Of a stretch of DNA of 64,000 nucleotides, positions 1-13,700 are shown in pieces. The stretch is from the NCBI GenBank assembly GCA_009760855.2, contig WPIO01000083.1:1690001-1754000 (forward strand), in the 5' to 3' direction. Under the pieces are notes generated by a model. The model had not been told where the DNA came from, did not search any database, and was given only the letters and a program-made list of their open reading frames with translations. Origin of the DNA: Cristatella mucedo. Its lineage: Eukaryota; Bryozoa; Phylactolaemata; Cristatellidae. How positions within the stretch are numbered: the stretch's first letter is position 1; each line of letters begins with the position of its first letter. The position numbers were made by a program, and so were the translations under genes.

Positions 1-1001
1 TATGGCGGGATTTGCTAACCTGCGGTTGCACTCTGCCTGTAGGCTTTCAGCCTTTGTAATACCGGCTTCGCAATATCAAGTCTAGCTAATTCCCAGGGGC
101 CCATCGGCTCCTGTGCAGGCTCCACAGCCGGCGAGTATGGCACGTGGCAAGGTTTGCTATGCTGCCGGTTAGTTTTGTAGCTGCTTACTGGCGGATGCAT
201 ACTGGTTTTTGCATGTTGAATTCGTGTCTGACTTTGATCTTAGCTGGCCAGCCTCAACCGCATGCAAAAATCCTTACCTTGAATGTAGATGGCACGGTCT
301 TGTGTTTCGTTTCTGAGTGGCTACCTCGGAAGGCTCCCGCCAGCGGAAGAAGAAGAGACGAAGCAGCGAAGACGCGGCTAGAGCCTGCTGAGATGACGTG
401 GAGTATTTGATCGTTGTGCTCTGTCCCCCTAGTCACGTGTGCCTCTCCTCTGCCCGGCTCCACTTTGCACTCATGCCTCTGCCTTCCCTGCCAGCAGTCC
501 CTCTAGGAGGCCATGTGCTCGCACCCCTCGCTTGTACCCTCTCGCCACCCTTCTGCCTCTCCCACTGTGCATCTTGAAGTGGACTAATTATGCAGAGAAG
601 CAAATGGCTTGTTCCAGTAGTAGGAGAATAGCCAGCAGTAGTTATAAAGGTCAGGACTTTGAAATGTGCAGAACGCAAGGTCGTCGGCTGATAGACTCTC
701 GTCGCAAAAACTCGCGATCATAGAACCCGGCGTATCTCTCGATTGAATGCATGATTAGCAGCCAGAGCAAAGCGCAGCAGAGTAGGGCGTGGTGCGGGGC
801 GAGCGGCTGCTGTTTGCTTGGCTTATGTGGAGCGGCTCTCTCTCTCTCTCTCTCTTGCTCTCTCTCTCTCTCTCTCTCTTGCTCTCTCTCTCTCTTGCTC
901 TCTCCATCGCTCACTTTCTTGCTTCTCATCGCACGAGGCAGCATGTCGCCAATTGGTTTGCCAGCTCTCGTGACACATGGCCTGTACCTTGTTTTGCACA
1001 G
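1..1001. other. Intron of gene A, left edge of window
   Basis: No exon can be supported here. Base 1002 is preceded by a splice acceptor, so this stretch reads as the intron before the first visible exon of PRODH gene A. The missing 5' exon, which in gene B carries the mitochondrial presequence, must lie to the left. An open frame runs through the CT tract into the exon, but it is low-complexity Leu-Ser and is not coding. Confidence 0.6.
836..905. repeat. (CT)n microsatellite
   Basis: Imperfect CT dinucleotide tract with scattered TTG interruptions, about 100 bp upstream of the splice acceptor of the first visible PRODH gene A exon. Confidence 0.95.
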
Positions 1002-1198
1002 CTCATGCACGTCGGAAGGCGCACCCTGGGCAAGACGCTGTTCCAGAAGCTCATGGAGGCCACTTTCTACGGCCACTTCGTGGCCGGCGAGCATGCCGAT
1101 GCCGTGAGGCCTATGCTGGAGCGAAACTTGAACTATGGGGTGAACGCCATATTGTACTACAGTATGGAGGAGGACCTTCGGAGCACGAGCGATGCCAG
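1002..1198 (+). CDS. PRODH gene A exon (equivalent to gene B exon 2)
   Basis: 197 nt after acceptor TTTTGCACAG and before donor GTATGA, ending in phase 2. It encodes [20 protein letters not shown] and continues [20 protein letters not shown], the N-terminal helical part of the PRODH barrel. The matching exon of gene B starts at the same codon and ends in the same phase. Confidence 0.93.
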
Positions 1199-4100
1199 GT
1201 ATGATTCCGCATATAGCAGCGGTAGTACTTGGTTGGTCATGGGCAGAAGGGGGATCATGTATCTCGTTTTTTCTTTTTCTTTGGTTGACCACTCATCGCT
1301 TGATGGCTGTGCTTGATGAGCTATGGTGCATGCATGCGACTGGTGGTTGTGATCACGACCTCTCTGCAGAAGACACTGAGTATATCACGGGTAGGGAATG
1401 GCAAGTCCAGGTGGTGTGGCCGTGCATGCACTGAACTTGTGTAGTGAACTTGTGTAGTTGTGTAGTTTTGGAGCCAAGCTGAGTAGCCTGTGCATCAGCC
1501 TGATATCACCGATGGCTGCTTTTGCAGCAATTGTTCGGCACAGATAGAAGGTCGGTACCAAGGCATGCATCGATGTACTTTGCCGGTCGGGCACATTCTC
1601 CTGAGTGTCCTGACTGTCCTAACAGACTCTTGAGACAAATCCAACAGGCTTTACTCGGCTCTGCGCTTTCTTCTCGTTCATAAGGAGCCGGCCTTTGGTG
1701 CCGTCGGCTTCAGCTGCCACTGCAAAGTACGAACGGAACGTCCAGAAGTTCCTACACTCTGTTGACGTGATCGCCGATGCCACAGGCTCTCGAGGCGGGG
1801 GCTGTATTGCCGTGAAGCCTTCGGCGCTGGCATCACCCGAGCTTTGGGTGAGCCGCATGCTTGCTTTGCCGTGCGTGCTCTTGTCGCCGCTTGCTCGATG
1901 GTGGCAGATTGGATGCAGCACTTTATTCAGCTTTGCTGCACTTTGTGAAGCGTCGATCTGAGCTTGGCACCGGGCTGCCTAAGTGTGCAATGTTCGAGGC
2001 TCTGCCATCATTGTTTATAGAAATACACCTAGCACGTTTGTCCCCTCGGTGCACGACCACGTTTAATTAGGCAATAGATACAGTCTGCCTGGAGAATGCA
2101 CGTGAGTGGAATTGCACGATCCAGGACAGAGACAGTGCAGTGTTTGCACCACCGGCAGGGTGATGTCTGAATTTATCGAATGATCAATGATCGAATGGTC
2201 GCGTTTCACTGCACATAGCACTTACTACTGTCTATGACGCATTCTTAAAAGAGTTTTACCTTGTGCTAGAGACTAGTAAGTTGGAGGTCTGTACTGCATG
2301 CTGGGAGAACTTAGTGTGTTGCGCTAGAGTGGATGCCGAGCAGACTATCAGGAGAAGAATTGTCACCGTTGAATTTTGCTGTAATTTTCTTGGGAAGAGA
2401 TAGGGAGATGAATGAGAAGTGCAAGGCCCTAATATCTCATCTCAGATTTTGTTTCTTTTAGGTGTGTCATACTTCTCAGCTATTTGCTATTCCATAGGGG
2501 GATTTTGTACCCACCTCAGGGGACAAGTGCTTCTTGGTTTCATGCAGATAACGGTTCCTCATAGCATGTGCCACTCTCCTAGAGCTCCTTGAACTAGTTG
2601 AAGTTTTACATTTATTCTGATTCTTATCTCTCTCTCTCTCTCTCTCTCACTCTCTCTGTGATGACTGACATCGGTCACTGCTGCACTGAATAAAAAACTT
2701 TGTCTTGCAGCTTAACTTGGCTACGATTATCTCTCGAAGAAACAAAGTGTTCGATGCTGCTTTTGGCAACATACATGATGTCAATCTACCGAAGATCAAC
2801 TCTTTAATCTTCAGCAAAGCACTACCTTTGCTAACACCTCGAGCATCAGAAATACTGGATCAATGGATGGAGCTATTCAATTTACTGGATCATAAGCACC
2901 GTGGGTATGCTGCATCATCTAACCGTCACAGTATCTGGTTATAGCTCTCCAATTCCTGCCTGATCGAGCGACAGCAGCATGCCGGTTGCTTACTCACATA
3001 TGGCTGTATGTATGTATGTATGTATGCATGCATGCATGCATGTATATATGTGTATGTATGTATCTCCGTCTGTAACTCCACAAAGCCACACAGACTATGT
3101 GGGTGGAATGCAGGAGTTTTGAATAGCACACTCACAGCCTATATGCTCCTGTGTGGTTCACGATTTTCTTGCTGACAACGTATATGGGCTGTGTGAATGG
3201 GCAAAACGTTTCGTTCTAGATTTTAAATAGCCAGCATGGAAAATGAATAACCCTTCTAGTGACATTGAGTGAATATCAATAATAGTAACAATGATACAGC
3301 CTACCTGTCAGATCTACTCCCCACCAGGCTAAGCATCTTACCACCTGCTTTTCGGAATCTAACTGTTTACCTATACCTCATACAAATCTCAAATCCTTTG
3401 GAGACCGTACCCTTACTTTGTATGCTCCCAAAACCTAGAACTCACTCCCAACTTGCGTCACGACATCTCCTGACTGGTTCACGTTTAATGAGAAACTAGA
3501 AACACGTCTATTTATCACAGCATTTAGTGGGATTCGACCTTTATGTACTTATGCGTGCTGACATTGTGCATGCTGCCACTAACCATACTTGCATGCTGAC
3601 CCTGTGCATTTCAACCCTAATCATGTTATTCTTGTTGTATATCGAGCATGCAACCACTCACCGTTCGATCGTGCTTCCTTTGCAGCAAATGCAAAGCACC
3701 TAGAAAGAGATTGAGTTCTATTAGGGTCTCTTATAAAATTATTATTACTATTAATATTACTATTTTTATTATTGTTTTTATTGTTATAGCAATAATAGTG
3801 AGATTTTATGGCATCGTAAGAGGGCTGCATCTCTTTCGAGGCACTTAAAATATGCTGAAAAGGAAGCATGTTCATTGGTTAGTGATACACAGTGGTTAGT
3901 GATGCACAGTGCCAGAATGCATAAGCCCATAAAAAACAATTCACGCAGACCCAGAAATGCTGTGAGGGGACAGGTTGGCTTTAGCTTCATTTTAAATGTC
4001 AAGTCAGGGGACTACTTGATGTTGGGAGTGAGCTCAAGCTTTTGGAGCCTACCAAGTAAAGGCCCGGTCTCCAAAGGATTTGAGGTTTCTTAGAGGCACA

Positions 4101-7100
4101 GCTAAACGAGACTGGAGTCAGAAGAGCACGTGGTACAGTGCGAAGCTTGGGTATGCATTTTAGACTGGTATTCTGAAGCAAGAGAATGGAGGAACCTAAA
4201 AGAGAGTGATAGAACCTTTAAGGCAATACACTCCTTGATGGGGAGCCAGTGCAGGTTGGTGAGACTGGATGTAATGTGGTGGTCACAATATTCACGACAG
4301 GCAAGCCTGGCTGCAGATTTGTATACCAACTACATGTGGCTTATTGCACAGGTAGGAAGACCTGCCAGTAGTGAGTTACAAAAGTCTAGATGGGATGTCA
4401 CAAATGCATGGTCAATGTCACCACAATGTCGCCACAGCTTGGCTGTGGCATTCTTGTCTAAGCAGACCTAATTTTTGTAATGGCATATAGGAGATAATTG
4501 GCAGACTAGAATATGGAGCTGACGTGATCATCTTAGTGGCAGAAGTGCAGTGCCAGTTGATGGGTACAGAGGCAAGGTAGGTCCCACGGTCTGGCACTGC
4601 TTCAGATATGTTCCGTTCAATTAAGGCTACTGTCACCACCTGAGATGGCCTGGCATCTTTTAAGCCTCAGCTAAAAATGCTTGTGTTCCAGTTAGCTTTC
4701 CCTTTGCCCAAGTGAAGTCTTTTTATTTCGGTGTGCTTGGCGTGCATACCTGTGCATGACCCAAATGCATGCTACTAGCCAGAGGTGTACTAGCCGGTGG
4801 CCATTAATGTATTCATGCTTGCTTTAGAATATTTGCCTAAGCATGATACGTGTTTACTCTTGCATGATTGACATCGTGTATGCCACTAATCCCACGAGTA
4901 TTGCTTCTCGTGCAGCTTGTTATACATCGCATGGATCTTAAGGTACTGTACAGAGGACCTATCGTTTTTATTATTATTATTATCAAGTTTTAGTACGACC
5001 AACTTGCTGAGGCTGCTTGTTATCTCTTTGTCTAGTGTAGCCATTTGACAGTGCTCGAAACCTACACACCTACTTTCAGAGCGTTTATTTGAAGGAAGAG
5101 TACTTACTTAGCCAACTTGGGGGCTTTTCTTAATTATTATTACTCGTATCCCACCACCTTGCTTTTTGTTACGTCCTGCACCCATGGGGCATAGATATGA
5201 CCAGTTCACTTTCTGACCTTATTATGTCGCACCTCTTACAACCCGTGTTGGAGCTCTTTTAGAATTTAGGAGGTAGAACTACTGGCTTTCAGTCGTGCTC
5301 CCAGAGATGTTTGATGAAATCTAGGTTTGTTGGCTGGCTATTTCACCAACTGCATGATCGAGATAAGAAGTAATGGCTGAACTCACTTGGCAGTGTGTTT
5401 TGGATCACTGTCTTGCCAAACGAAATTTCCACCCTATAGCTCATTTGTAGAAGCGATTCCATTACTCTGAACTAGATCTAGATGCAGGGAGTGATTTTTG
5501 ATGCCCTGAATTTAAGGGAACTTTCATAATCCAATGCAGTGAGGTACACCCCTCAGACGAGTTTGGATTTTCTTACGGATTACCTCGCGGCTGCTATTAG
5601 CAAAGAGTGTAAATTGATTTTATCGGTCCGCAACACCTCAGCTCAGTCGTGAGTGGTCCAGTGAACATGTATCACGGCCCACTGGAGTTCTGCCCTGTGC
5701 TTTGTCGCTAGCCAGAGACACTTCGGTCCTTCGAAGTGGTAAAACCCTAAGCTAGCACGGACCTCTTGTTGTAGCTCTCTACCACTTGCAAGTAAGTGCC
5801 TGTTCGAGAGTGCAAAGCAAGGCCCTTGTCTCCCGAACCACTGCCATTTTCAGGAATCTATTGTCTTGCTGGCTGTCTTTCGAGGACGACCCCAGTGCTC
5901 TCAGCTGGCACCGAAATGTGGGTTCTGTTATACAAATGGCATGTATGATAGAACCCATTTTGGCATAGCAATTAAGGCTCCACCGTAGACAGCTCTTGGA
6001 TGCCATCAGTTTCCAAGCTACCTCTAGATTGTTATAGCTTTTCTTGGGGAAACTTAATAGCTGGCCCTTGATTAAGATGCCATGCTGCTTCGACCCCATC
6101 ATCTCGGCTTTTATTGCTATGCAGGTATATGGTAACAAAAGAGACTTATTGGCGTACCGGTGGTCAACAATGGTCAAAAAAACGGTGCCGAGGTTTTTTG
6201 AATCGGGCCACGGGTGCAGTAGGAGGATCTGAGCCCCTCCGGGGTTACAGCTCTAAGATGCAGGTCTGTAATTCTGGAGGAACTCAGAGTCTTCTGCTCC
6301 CTGCAGCTTCCTGTCACTTTCCCAATGTCCTACCACATTCCCAGAATGCGCACTTTTGCACGCTCTCTCGCGAGTCCCTTCGCACAAACATACTCACATG
6401 CTTTATCATGCATTTACGATCACTTTTTCATAGGCTGGCTGATGGCAGGCTATTGTATCAGCAGCACTCTAGGAACTGATGGGAAATTGCACTGACATCT
6501 TTGAGGAGCTTCTCTGCTGTGCATATGCCTGCGACATCTGTCTTTCATTCAAAGCGCTTGCTTCGTAGGTGGATTCATCGCTACCAATTTAACGATGTGC
6601 TGCAAATACGAGGAAGCACTATTCCAGCAGCTGTACGCGACATATTTCCAAGTATAGACGAGGAGATTCGCCAAGAAACTGAGAGTCTCATGGACAGGGC
6701 AAAGCAAATCGTGCTGGTGTGTGTCAAGTGCTGAGCTACAAAGTAGAGCCGTTGTTGCAAAAGTGCATGCTAGGAGTCTTGTTTTATCTCCCGAGACCAG
6801 CGAGGCAATTATTTTCCTTTGTCGAATTAAGTGAGATGATAGCTTGTGAGCCTGTCAGTGCACGTGCATGTAGATGGTGTCGACTAGCGTCTGTATAGCA
6901 GTTACTTCAGACAATAGGAAACCGGACAGAGTGACGATGCTGGCTTCCGAATGCCCCAGAAAGTGCTTGAGTGGGTCTGCTGTTGTCCACCGGAAGAGGC
7001 TGGTAGTTGAGCAAGTGGAGCAGACCAAGTGGAGCAGCCTAAAGCCCCAAGACCCCATTCGAAGTGTAGACTAAGTGTGCTGCAGTCGCTGGCGAACCCT

Positions 7101-7604
7101 TATCCCCCAGTCTTTATCGAGTAGCGTAGCTCTTACCTGTTCTCCTAATCCTGATTCTCGGCATCGAATGCTGGTCGAATCCTTGTACAGAAAGTTCTGC
7201 TTGGCCCCTGGCATGTGGCTCGCAGGTGTGAGCATTATGCTTTGTCCACTCTGTAGTTTGTGTAGGACATATTTAAGGAGGTTCCTTCCTGTTGCAAACG
7301 CTGTAGCAGCTCTTGAACTTAAGTCTTTTGCCGAAAATACAACACACGTTAAAGTGCCAATCCTTCCTCACACACACGTGCACACACACACGCGCATACA
7401 CACACACTTGTACACAGGACAAATGCCGGTACAGCTGGCACCTCCGAAGCACGGTTAACGAACGACTCGTAGTTGTTGCACGTATACATGCAAGTGTAAC
7501 GACTGCAGCAGTGCACGGTAGCAATCTACAATGCCTTATCTTAACATAAAAAATCCACTTCGTTAAGGGATCACGGTATGTTCCAAGGCCACACAGAGAA
7601 ACAC

Positions 7605-7635
<31 letters not shown>

Positions 7636-7663
7636 CGCGCGTGCAAGTGTGTGTGTGTGTGCG

Positions 7664-7734
<71 letters not shown>

Positions 7735-10700
7735 CACTAGCCATAGCACACAGCTCACTAGTTCGAAACCTAGAGAAGTCAGCTGACTGACCATTACTAC
7801 AGTCTATCCAGTTCACACGGTCTAAGCCATAGATTGTGGCAGTGCCTGGTTCCTGATGCATATAATTCAGGAATCCCTTATAATCTCGAGCACTTTCATA
7901 ATATAATCGATTTTGCATGCACACACTTCACTGCCCCCTTTAAATTAAGGCTGTCCTTAGCCGAAGTAATAAAGGAAGCCTAACAGAACCACCAATAGTA
8001 GGCGTCACGATCTGGCTTTGCCTCCTCGTCAAGCACTAGAATACATTTCTCCGAAGGATTTTCTTGATTCTGCCCTTTTCTCTTCATCATCATCACCAGC
8101 AGCTGCCAATTTTGTTTCAAACAGAGAGATACCTCCTAGAAGTGTTACCAAACCCTGGTCATAAATATCCACAAATGCCGCTAGATGCTGCTCAACTGCA
8201 AGAACTGCCTCTACCTATTATGAATGAGTGCTGCTTCCAAGCTCACTCAAGTTCGGTACAATATGGCTCTTGACGGTACCGAGTATCGGTTAAGCACTGC
8301 TTCGTAATTTGCATGATTTCAGCAGGTGATTCTCCTTTCGAACCCCAAATTGTGCAAGTGGCAGTGCAAGCAGCTACTTCAGCTTTCAGGTGCTCAGTTC
8401 TGCAGTTAGCATATGCCTTAATCCAGCCAATATCGAAAGCCATGTTTCAGATACAATGCTGATCTGTATAGTTACTAGCAATGAGACTAGCACAAGCTGA
8501 CTGATAAGGGTACTGATGAATTCGAAATTCTTAGCAATTTATCCAACACTTCTGACACCAAATATTAGAAGCCTGCAGTAGTGGCTTGCAAACTAAAGTC
8601 CTTTTCACCAAGGCAGTGCTTATAATAGGTACTAGTCCTCGGAGAAACATGACTAGTAGTTCTGCTGGAGCCGGCACCTCGAAGCACAACAAACGAGTTA
8701 TGGTTGGTGCTGTGGTACATGAAGGTATACCGTCAGTAGCAGGACACGGCATCTGTCAAGAATGCCCGTACCTTAGTATATCAAATATATGTCGTTGAAG
8801 TAGCACGATGTGTACCAAAGCCACAAGAGATGCATGATATAGTACAGCACTAGCCACAGCGTGCAACTCACTGACTGATCGAAGACCACCAAAGTACAAC
8901 TCACTGACCATCACTACAGAATTCGAGTTCATATGGTGTAAGCCATTGATTCTGGCACCTCCAGATGCTTGTAATTCAGGAACCGGTAGTGATCTCAAGT
9001 GCAATCATAATCCGGTCGATTTAGCGTACACATGTTTTACCCTCCCCCAACTCGGTTCCCGAAGTAGAAATACTAAGCATTCCACCCCGTGTAAGTCTGC
9101 CGAGCTCACCCATGTGAGCAAGGCATTTCGGCATACCAAGCAAGCCTTGACAGTGTGGTTCAGGATGTCTCACTGACAGATCTACAGCAGTTGTAAGATT
9201 TAATAGCCCTGCTTATGATTCCTATCATTTCGAATGCACCGATGTTATGGCTTCGGGCGAGCTCATCCATCTGAGCCCGGTTTTGCCTATGCCTCAGCCA
9301 CCTTAAGATAAAGTGTCTTAAGTTATTATGGTAGCTCTATCGAAATGAGTTTGGTGGATTTAGTTTGTCTAGCTTTAATTTAACTGTCCGTTATCGCAAG
9401 CATGCTTTGAGCCTTGACTAGCATGCTTTGGAGCAATCTTTCATTTGCTGCCCAACTTTTTGTAAAATACACACTATGTGGCAGCTAATGCATTTATGCT
9501 TTATTTTAGCTTTAAAATCTACATTCCATTCACAGTGGACTCCTGACGTTAGCCCATCCTGCTGGTGAGGGGGGTAGCAAAATTAGGCTTCCATAAGGAC
9601 TGGGCTTATATCAACAGTAGAATGATAATGAGGAAGAATCTCCGTCCTTTCAGTAGTAGGCACACTGGTGAAATGTCTCATTAGCATTGCAGTAGTTGTT
9701 TTCAGTGTTTGCAAGATGCAAGGAACTCAAAAACAGCAAGATATGTGTAAGACTCCTGGCACAAAGCTCGTCCCTTGGGAGGTGTGTCCTCCTACCCGAA
9801 GTGAGGTAGGCGGAGCATTTTAAGAGTAAAAACTCACAGTAAAATGTGCATGAAAGTGCATCGATATCCGAAGCAAACCTTTATCAGGCTGACATAAATG
9901 CGGAGTCTTTAGTGTATGCAATGTATTAGTACTGTGGAAGTAGGGAAAAGCTTTTCTTTTGACTTCGGCAAAAAAATCTCGATATAGGTGATCAACAATC
10001 GGTCTGACACCGGTTTCCTATATCGAGGGAACACCATACTGCACTCTTCCTGCTGCTATGATTTCTTTGAAACTTGAGCTTAGCATAGCCAAGACACTGA
10101 GGATACTCGTACTGTATTAGGTAGATTTAGGCAGTTTTTGTACTTTTAAGCAGGGGCTAGTGGTCCGTGCCCCAATGCCGACTCCGTAGGGCTCCGCTTA
10201 CGGACCGGATCATCAACCAATTCTGGCACTCTAGGTTATTTGTCAGGTGGTTGGAGGACCAAGATCAAGGTGCTCACCTTTATGACCGAGGTCATGGCCT
10301 CGAGCCCTGTGGCATATGTGAAGCACCTGGATAGAGACTCAGTTCCCACACGGTGCTATACAGATGAATTATATCTGTTTAAATTTTTTATATGTAAACA
10401 TCTGATTCGGGTGGTTAGGTGAACATGAGTGCAGGCACCTGTCGGATGCTTTCATAAAAGTGTGAGTGAATGAAATCCTCGGAATCAATAAGGTTAGCAT
10501 GTTCTCACGTTCTAGCAAAGGAAGTATCTAGAGACCAACATGTTCTATCACAGAATAAGCACCTGATTTGTCTGACCCGTGATAATCATGGTTACTAGCT
10601 CATTGTTATGTGACCACACAATGGCTTCACATGTACACGGTTATTGAAGGTTCAATGAAAATATGCTAAGTATTCTTCAGAGGCAGCTTAAGACCACAAT

Positions 10701-13700
10701 AGGTTACTCGGGTCTGTCTGACAAAAGCACATGGATAGACTTGGGCCATAGCTGCAACTGCTCAAGTCTGCTCCACCATAATACGATACCTTCAGTCCCT
10801 GGATTAGACCATCAAGGTCCAGAAGTGGGTACTCTTATGATCTGAGTTTTATGTCAACAAATTATGGAACTGCCACTGCAAGGGACTTGCAATAGTGTAT
10901 ATTCGGCACCAGCTGTTGATCAGTGCTAGATAAGTGCTATAACCTGTGCGCCTAGCTGCAGTCCGAAACTGGCATCCGGGCTGGACGAGTAGCCACGGCC
11001 TTGTTTTTATTTGGGGATACATACATTAGTTACACATTTCAGAAATGTCTATAGAGACCCTTAATTTGGGGCAGTGCAATGGCGGCTCTGCTTTTTGTAA
11101 CTCTCAACAATGACCTATTCCTTGTTCAAACCGGCAGACCCGACCAAGCTGCATACTTTACAACACCCAGGATTCCCAGAGGCCTTGATGGTGCTTTAAA
11201 TTGACATTTGACTACCCGTACGCATGTATATTCATTGTGTTCCCAGTTCAAATTTTGTGCGTGTGTGAGTCATGTAGTTTCTTTCACTAGCATTAGATCC
11301 TATCAGTCTGTGGCCCATATTGTTGGCAGGAGCTTGCCCTTTATCTGTCGCTCAGCACGCATGACAGAGCAGGATTTTTAGAGCGCCTATTGTGCATGCA
11401 CCATCGTAGCTGGCTTGCTGTGTACACTGATGGCTCAGTGCCAAGTCATTGCGTTTTCACGGCAGCCCAGCATGCTTGCTTGGTGTATGTGCGAGTGTGT
11501 GCATGAGGAGCCCCGCGAATTACGTGTGCATCTGTATGTGTCCACCAGTACTTACACATGTCTGCATAAGCTCGTGTCTTTCTGTATACTTTGTAGCATG
11601 CAAAGTCGAGAGGTGTTGCCGTAATGGTAGATGCTGAACAGAGTTATTTCCAGCCTGCCATCTCGAGGCTTCTTGGAGTGGAACTGATGCGCAATTACAA
11701 CACGGAGAGAGTCGTTGTGTACAACACATATCAAACGTACCTGAAGGTGTGTTAGGCTTGACTCCTCGAGTATACCTGGCTGCACATGCTGCGGTTGCTG
11801 CTTGACTGATCTGTCAGTTTGCAAGCATATGCTACCGTGCTTAAAATATCTGCAGATAGTTTCAAGAGCATGCAATATGTACTCTGATGCAATGGAGATT
11901 CGTTAGGCGGCCCGTGCTGCTCATTGTATGTGCATGCTTAAACTCTCAGCATGCTAATTTTTGCCTACAACCATCAGTAGCTGTTGCAATCTGCTCGATT
12001 ATAGAAGTGTGTGAATTGGCATGCATGCGCATGAGCTCGTGTTCCATTGTGCATGCCAGCTGGAGCTACCTGTTTGACGGTTACGATGAAGCTCACCACC
12101 CAGTGCTTGCACTTGCGTGCCGTGTGCGCTTCGCATGCGAGCGCACACTCTGCATAGGCATGCTCTGGTGCGCATTGGACCACCGGCAGCAGCAGCAGAC
12201 GGCTGTCCCCCGCCCCCGTGTTTTCATATGCCCTTGCGAGCTGCTTCTTCACAGTCGCTTCGATCATTCAAGGCTCTCTGCGAGCGCGGTTCGTGCAGAT
12301 GCCTGCTCCCATCCCTCTTCATGGCAGGCTGCTCGCAATCACGCACAGGACGACATAGCCTTGGCGCGGTCCGAGGGCTTTTGCCTGGGCGCACGAGTCG
12401 TCAGAGGAGCCTATCTTCATCAGGAGCGAGAGCATGCACGCAAGTCAGGCACGAGTCGCTCGCTTAACTCGCTTCGACGCTTCGAGCGGCACGCGACCTG
12501 ATCTCCCTGATTTTGCTGACTGCCTCGTGCTGCAGCTCGGCCTTCTAAGGATGAAGGGTAGTAGTGGGCCGTCCCGGGCATAAATGGCTGTACGCTGATG
12601 GTGATGCGCATCTTTGCATTCACTGTTCAGTGGGTCGTGCTGGGCCGGCTTGTAGGCATCGCAATGCATGCTGCTGATTAGAGCTCCCGCAGCACTCCTC
12701 GTCCATGGCCAGGACAGCTGGTGATCAGGTGGTCGTGGGCATTGCTCAAGTTTACCCAAGTTTAGCTTAATTGCGTATCCCTTTGCAAAAATTGAGCACT
12801 GCTTAGACAAGGATACCACAGCCAGGATGGTCCATGATTGAAGACACCCGGTCTTGACTTCAGTAACTCACTAGTCACAGATCTTCCTGCCTGAGCGACA
12901 AGTTGATTGCAGTTGATGCAAAATTCTGCAGCTAAGCTTGCCTAGGCATGAGTTCATGGTGCTACCATGTTACAACATTTCTCACCGACCTGCCCTGGCT
13001 CCCATCGGGTAGCATACCGTTTGCACACACTTTTAATTCCCTTCATTGCTTTGGTCCAGTCTATCTATCAAAAATACTTCCTTCTCAGGCTTTGCATCGT
13101 GCCGCCTGCTCTTCTGACTCAAGTCGTTTAGCTGTGTGTCTGAGCAGCCTTAAATTCTTGGCAGATTGTGCCTTCAGTCTTGTATGCTCCTAAACCAAGG
13201 AATTCACTTCCGACTGACGTCACTACATTCTCTGACTTGATAGCATATAAATAGAAAAATCGTCATGCCTATTTTCCTGCATGTTTAAAGAGCACAGAAA
13301 GAGATTTACAGGTACGTCTCTCAGTGTGTTATGCAAATTTCTTATTATTATCATTGAATTACTATTATTATTATTATTATTATTACTGAGTGGCCCTAAA
13401 ATGGTCTTTATGAAATATGCAGGGACAAGAGCTAAGGCATATTTATTGTGTTAGCTACGAATGTGTGGTAGCAGCAAATCTATGTGTCTGAGAAGGAGAG
13501 CAGCTGTTAAGGGATCTAGACAGGCTAGTAGTCTTCTTAAAGCAAGAGATGAACTTCAAGATAAGGTCAGTAGCGGCAGGTTTGAACACAGACAGTTTAG
13601 TAAAGGAACGGAGGGTGGTGAATCCAATGGGGACCTTACCTCAGGGATGGGCTCTCTGATCTTGTCTGTCTTGCTGACAAAGAAACCAGAAAAACGATTT

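Noticed and set aside
789-1316. 175-codon ORF starting upstream of the first PRODH exon
   Set aside because: Its first 71 codons are a CT-repeat Leu-Ser run followed by a splice acceptor, and it reads through a good donor at 1199. Only 1002-1198 is exon.
7273-7924. Long ORFs of His-Thr or Cys-Val repeats
   Set aside because: Translation of the GT/CA microsatellites only. The same applies at 45667-45997 and 56747-57060.
11887-12501. 204-codon ORF containing PRODH sequence
   Set aside because: Only the part after the acceptor at 12325-12327 aligns with PRODH; the upstream Cys/His-rich part is intron read-through.
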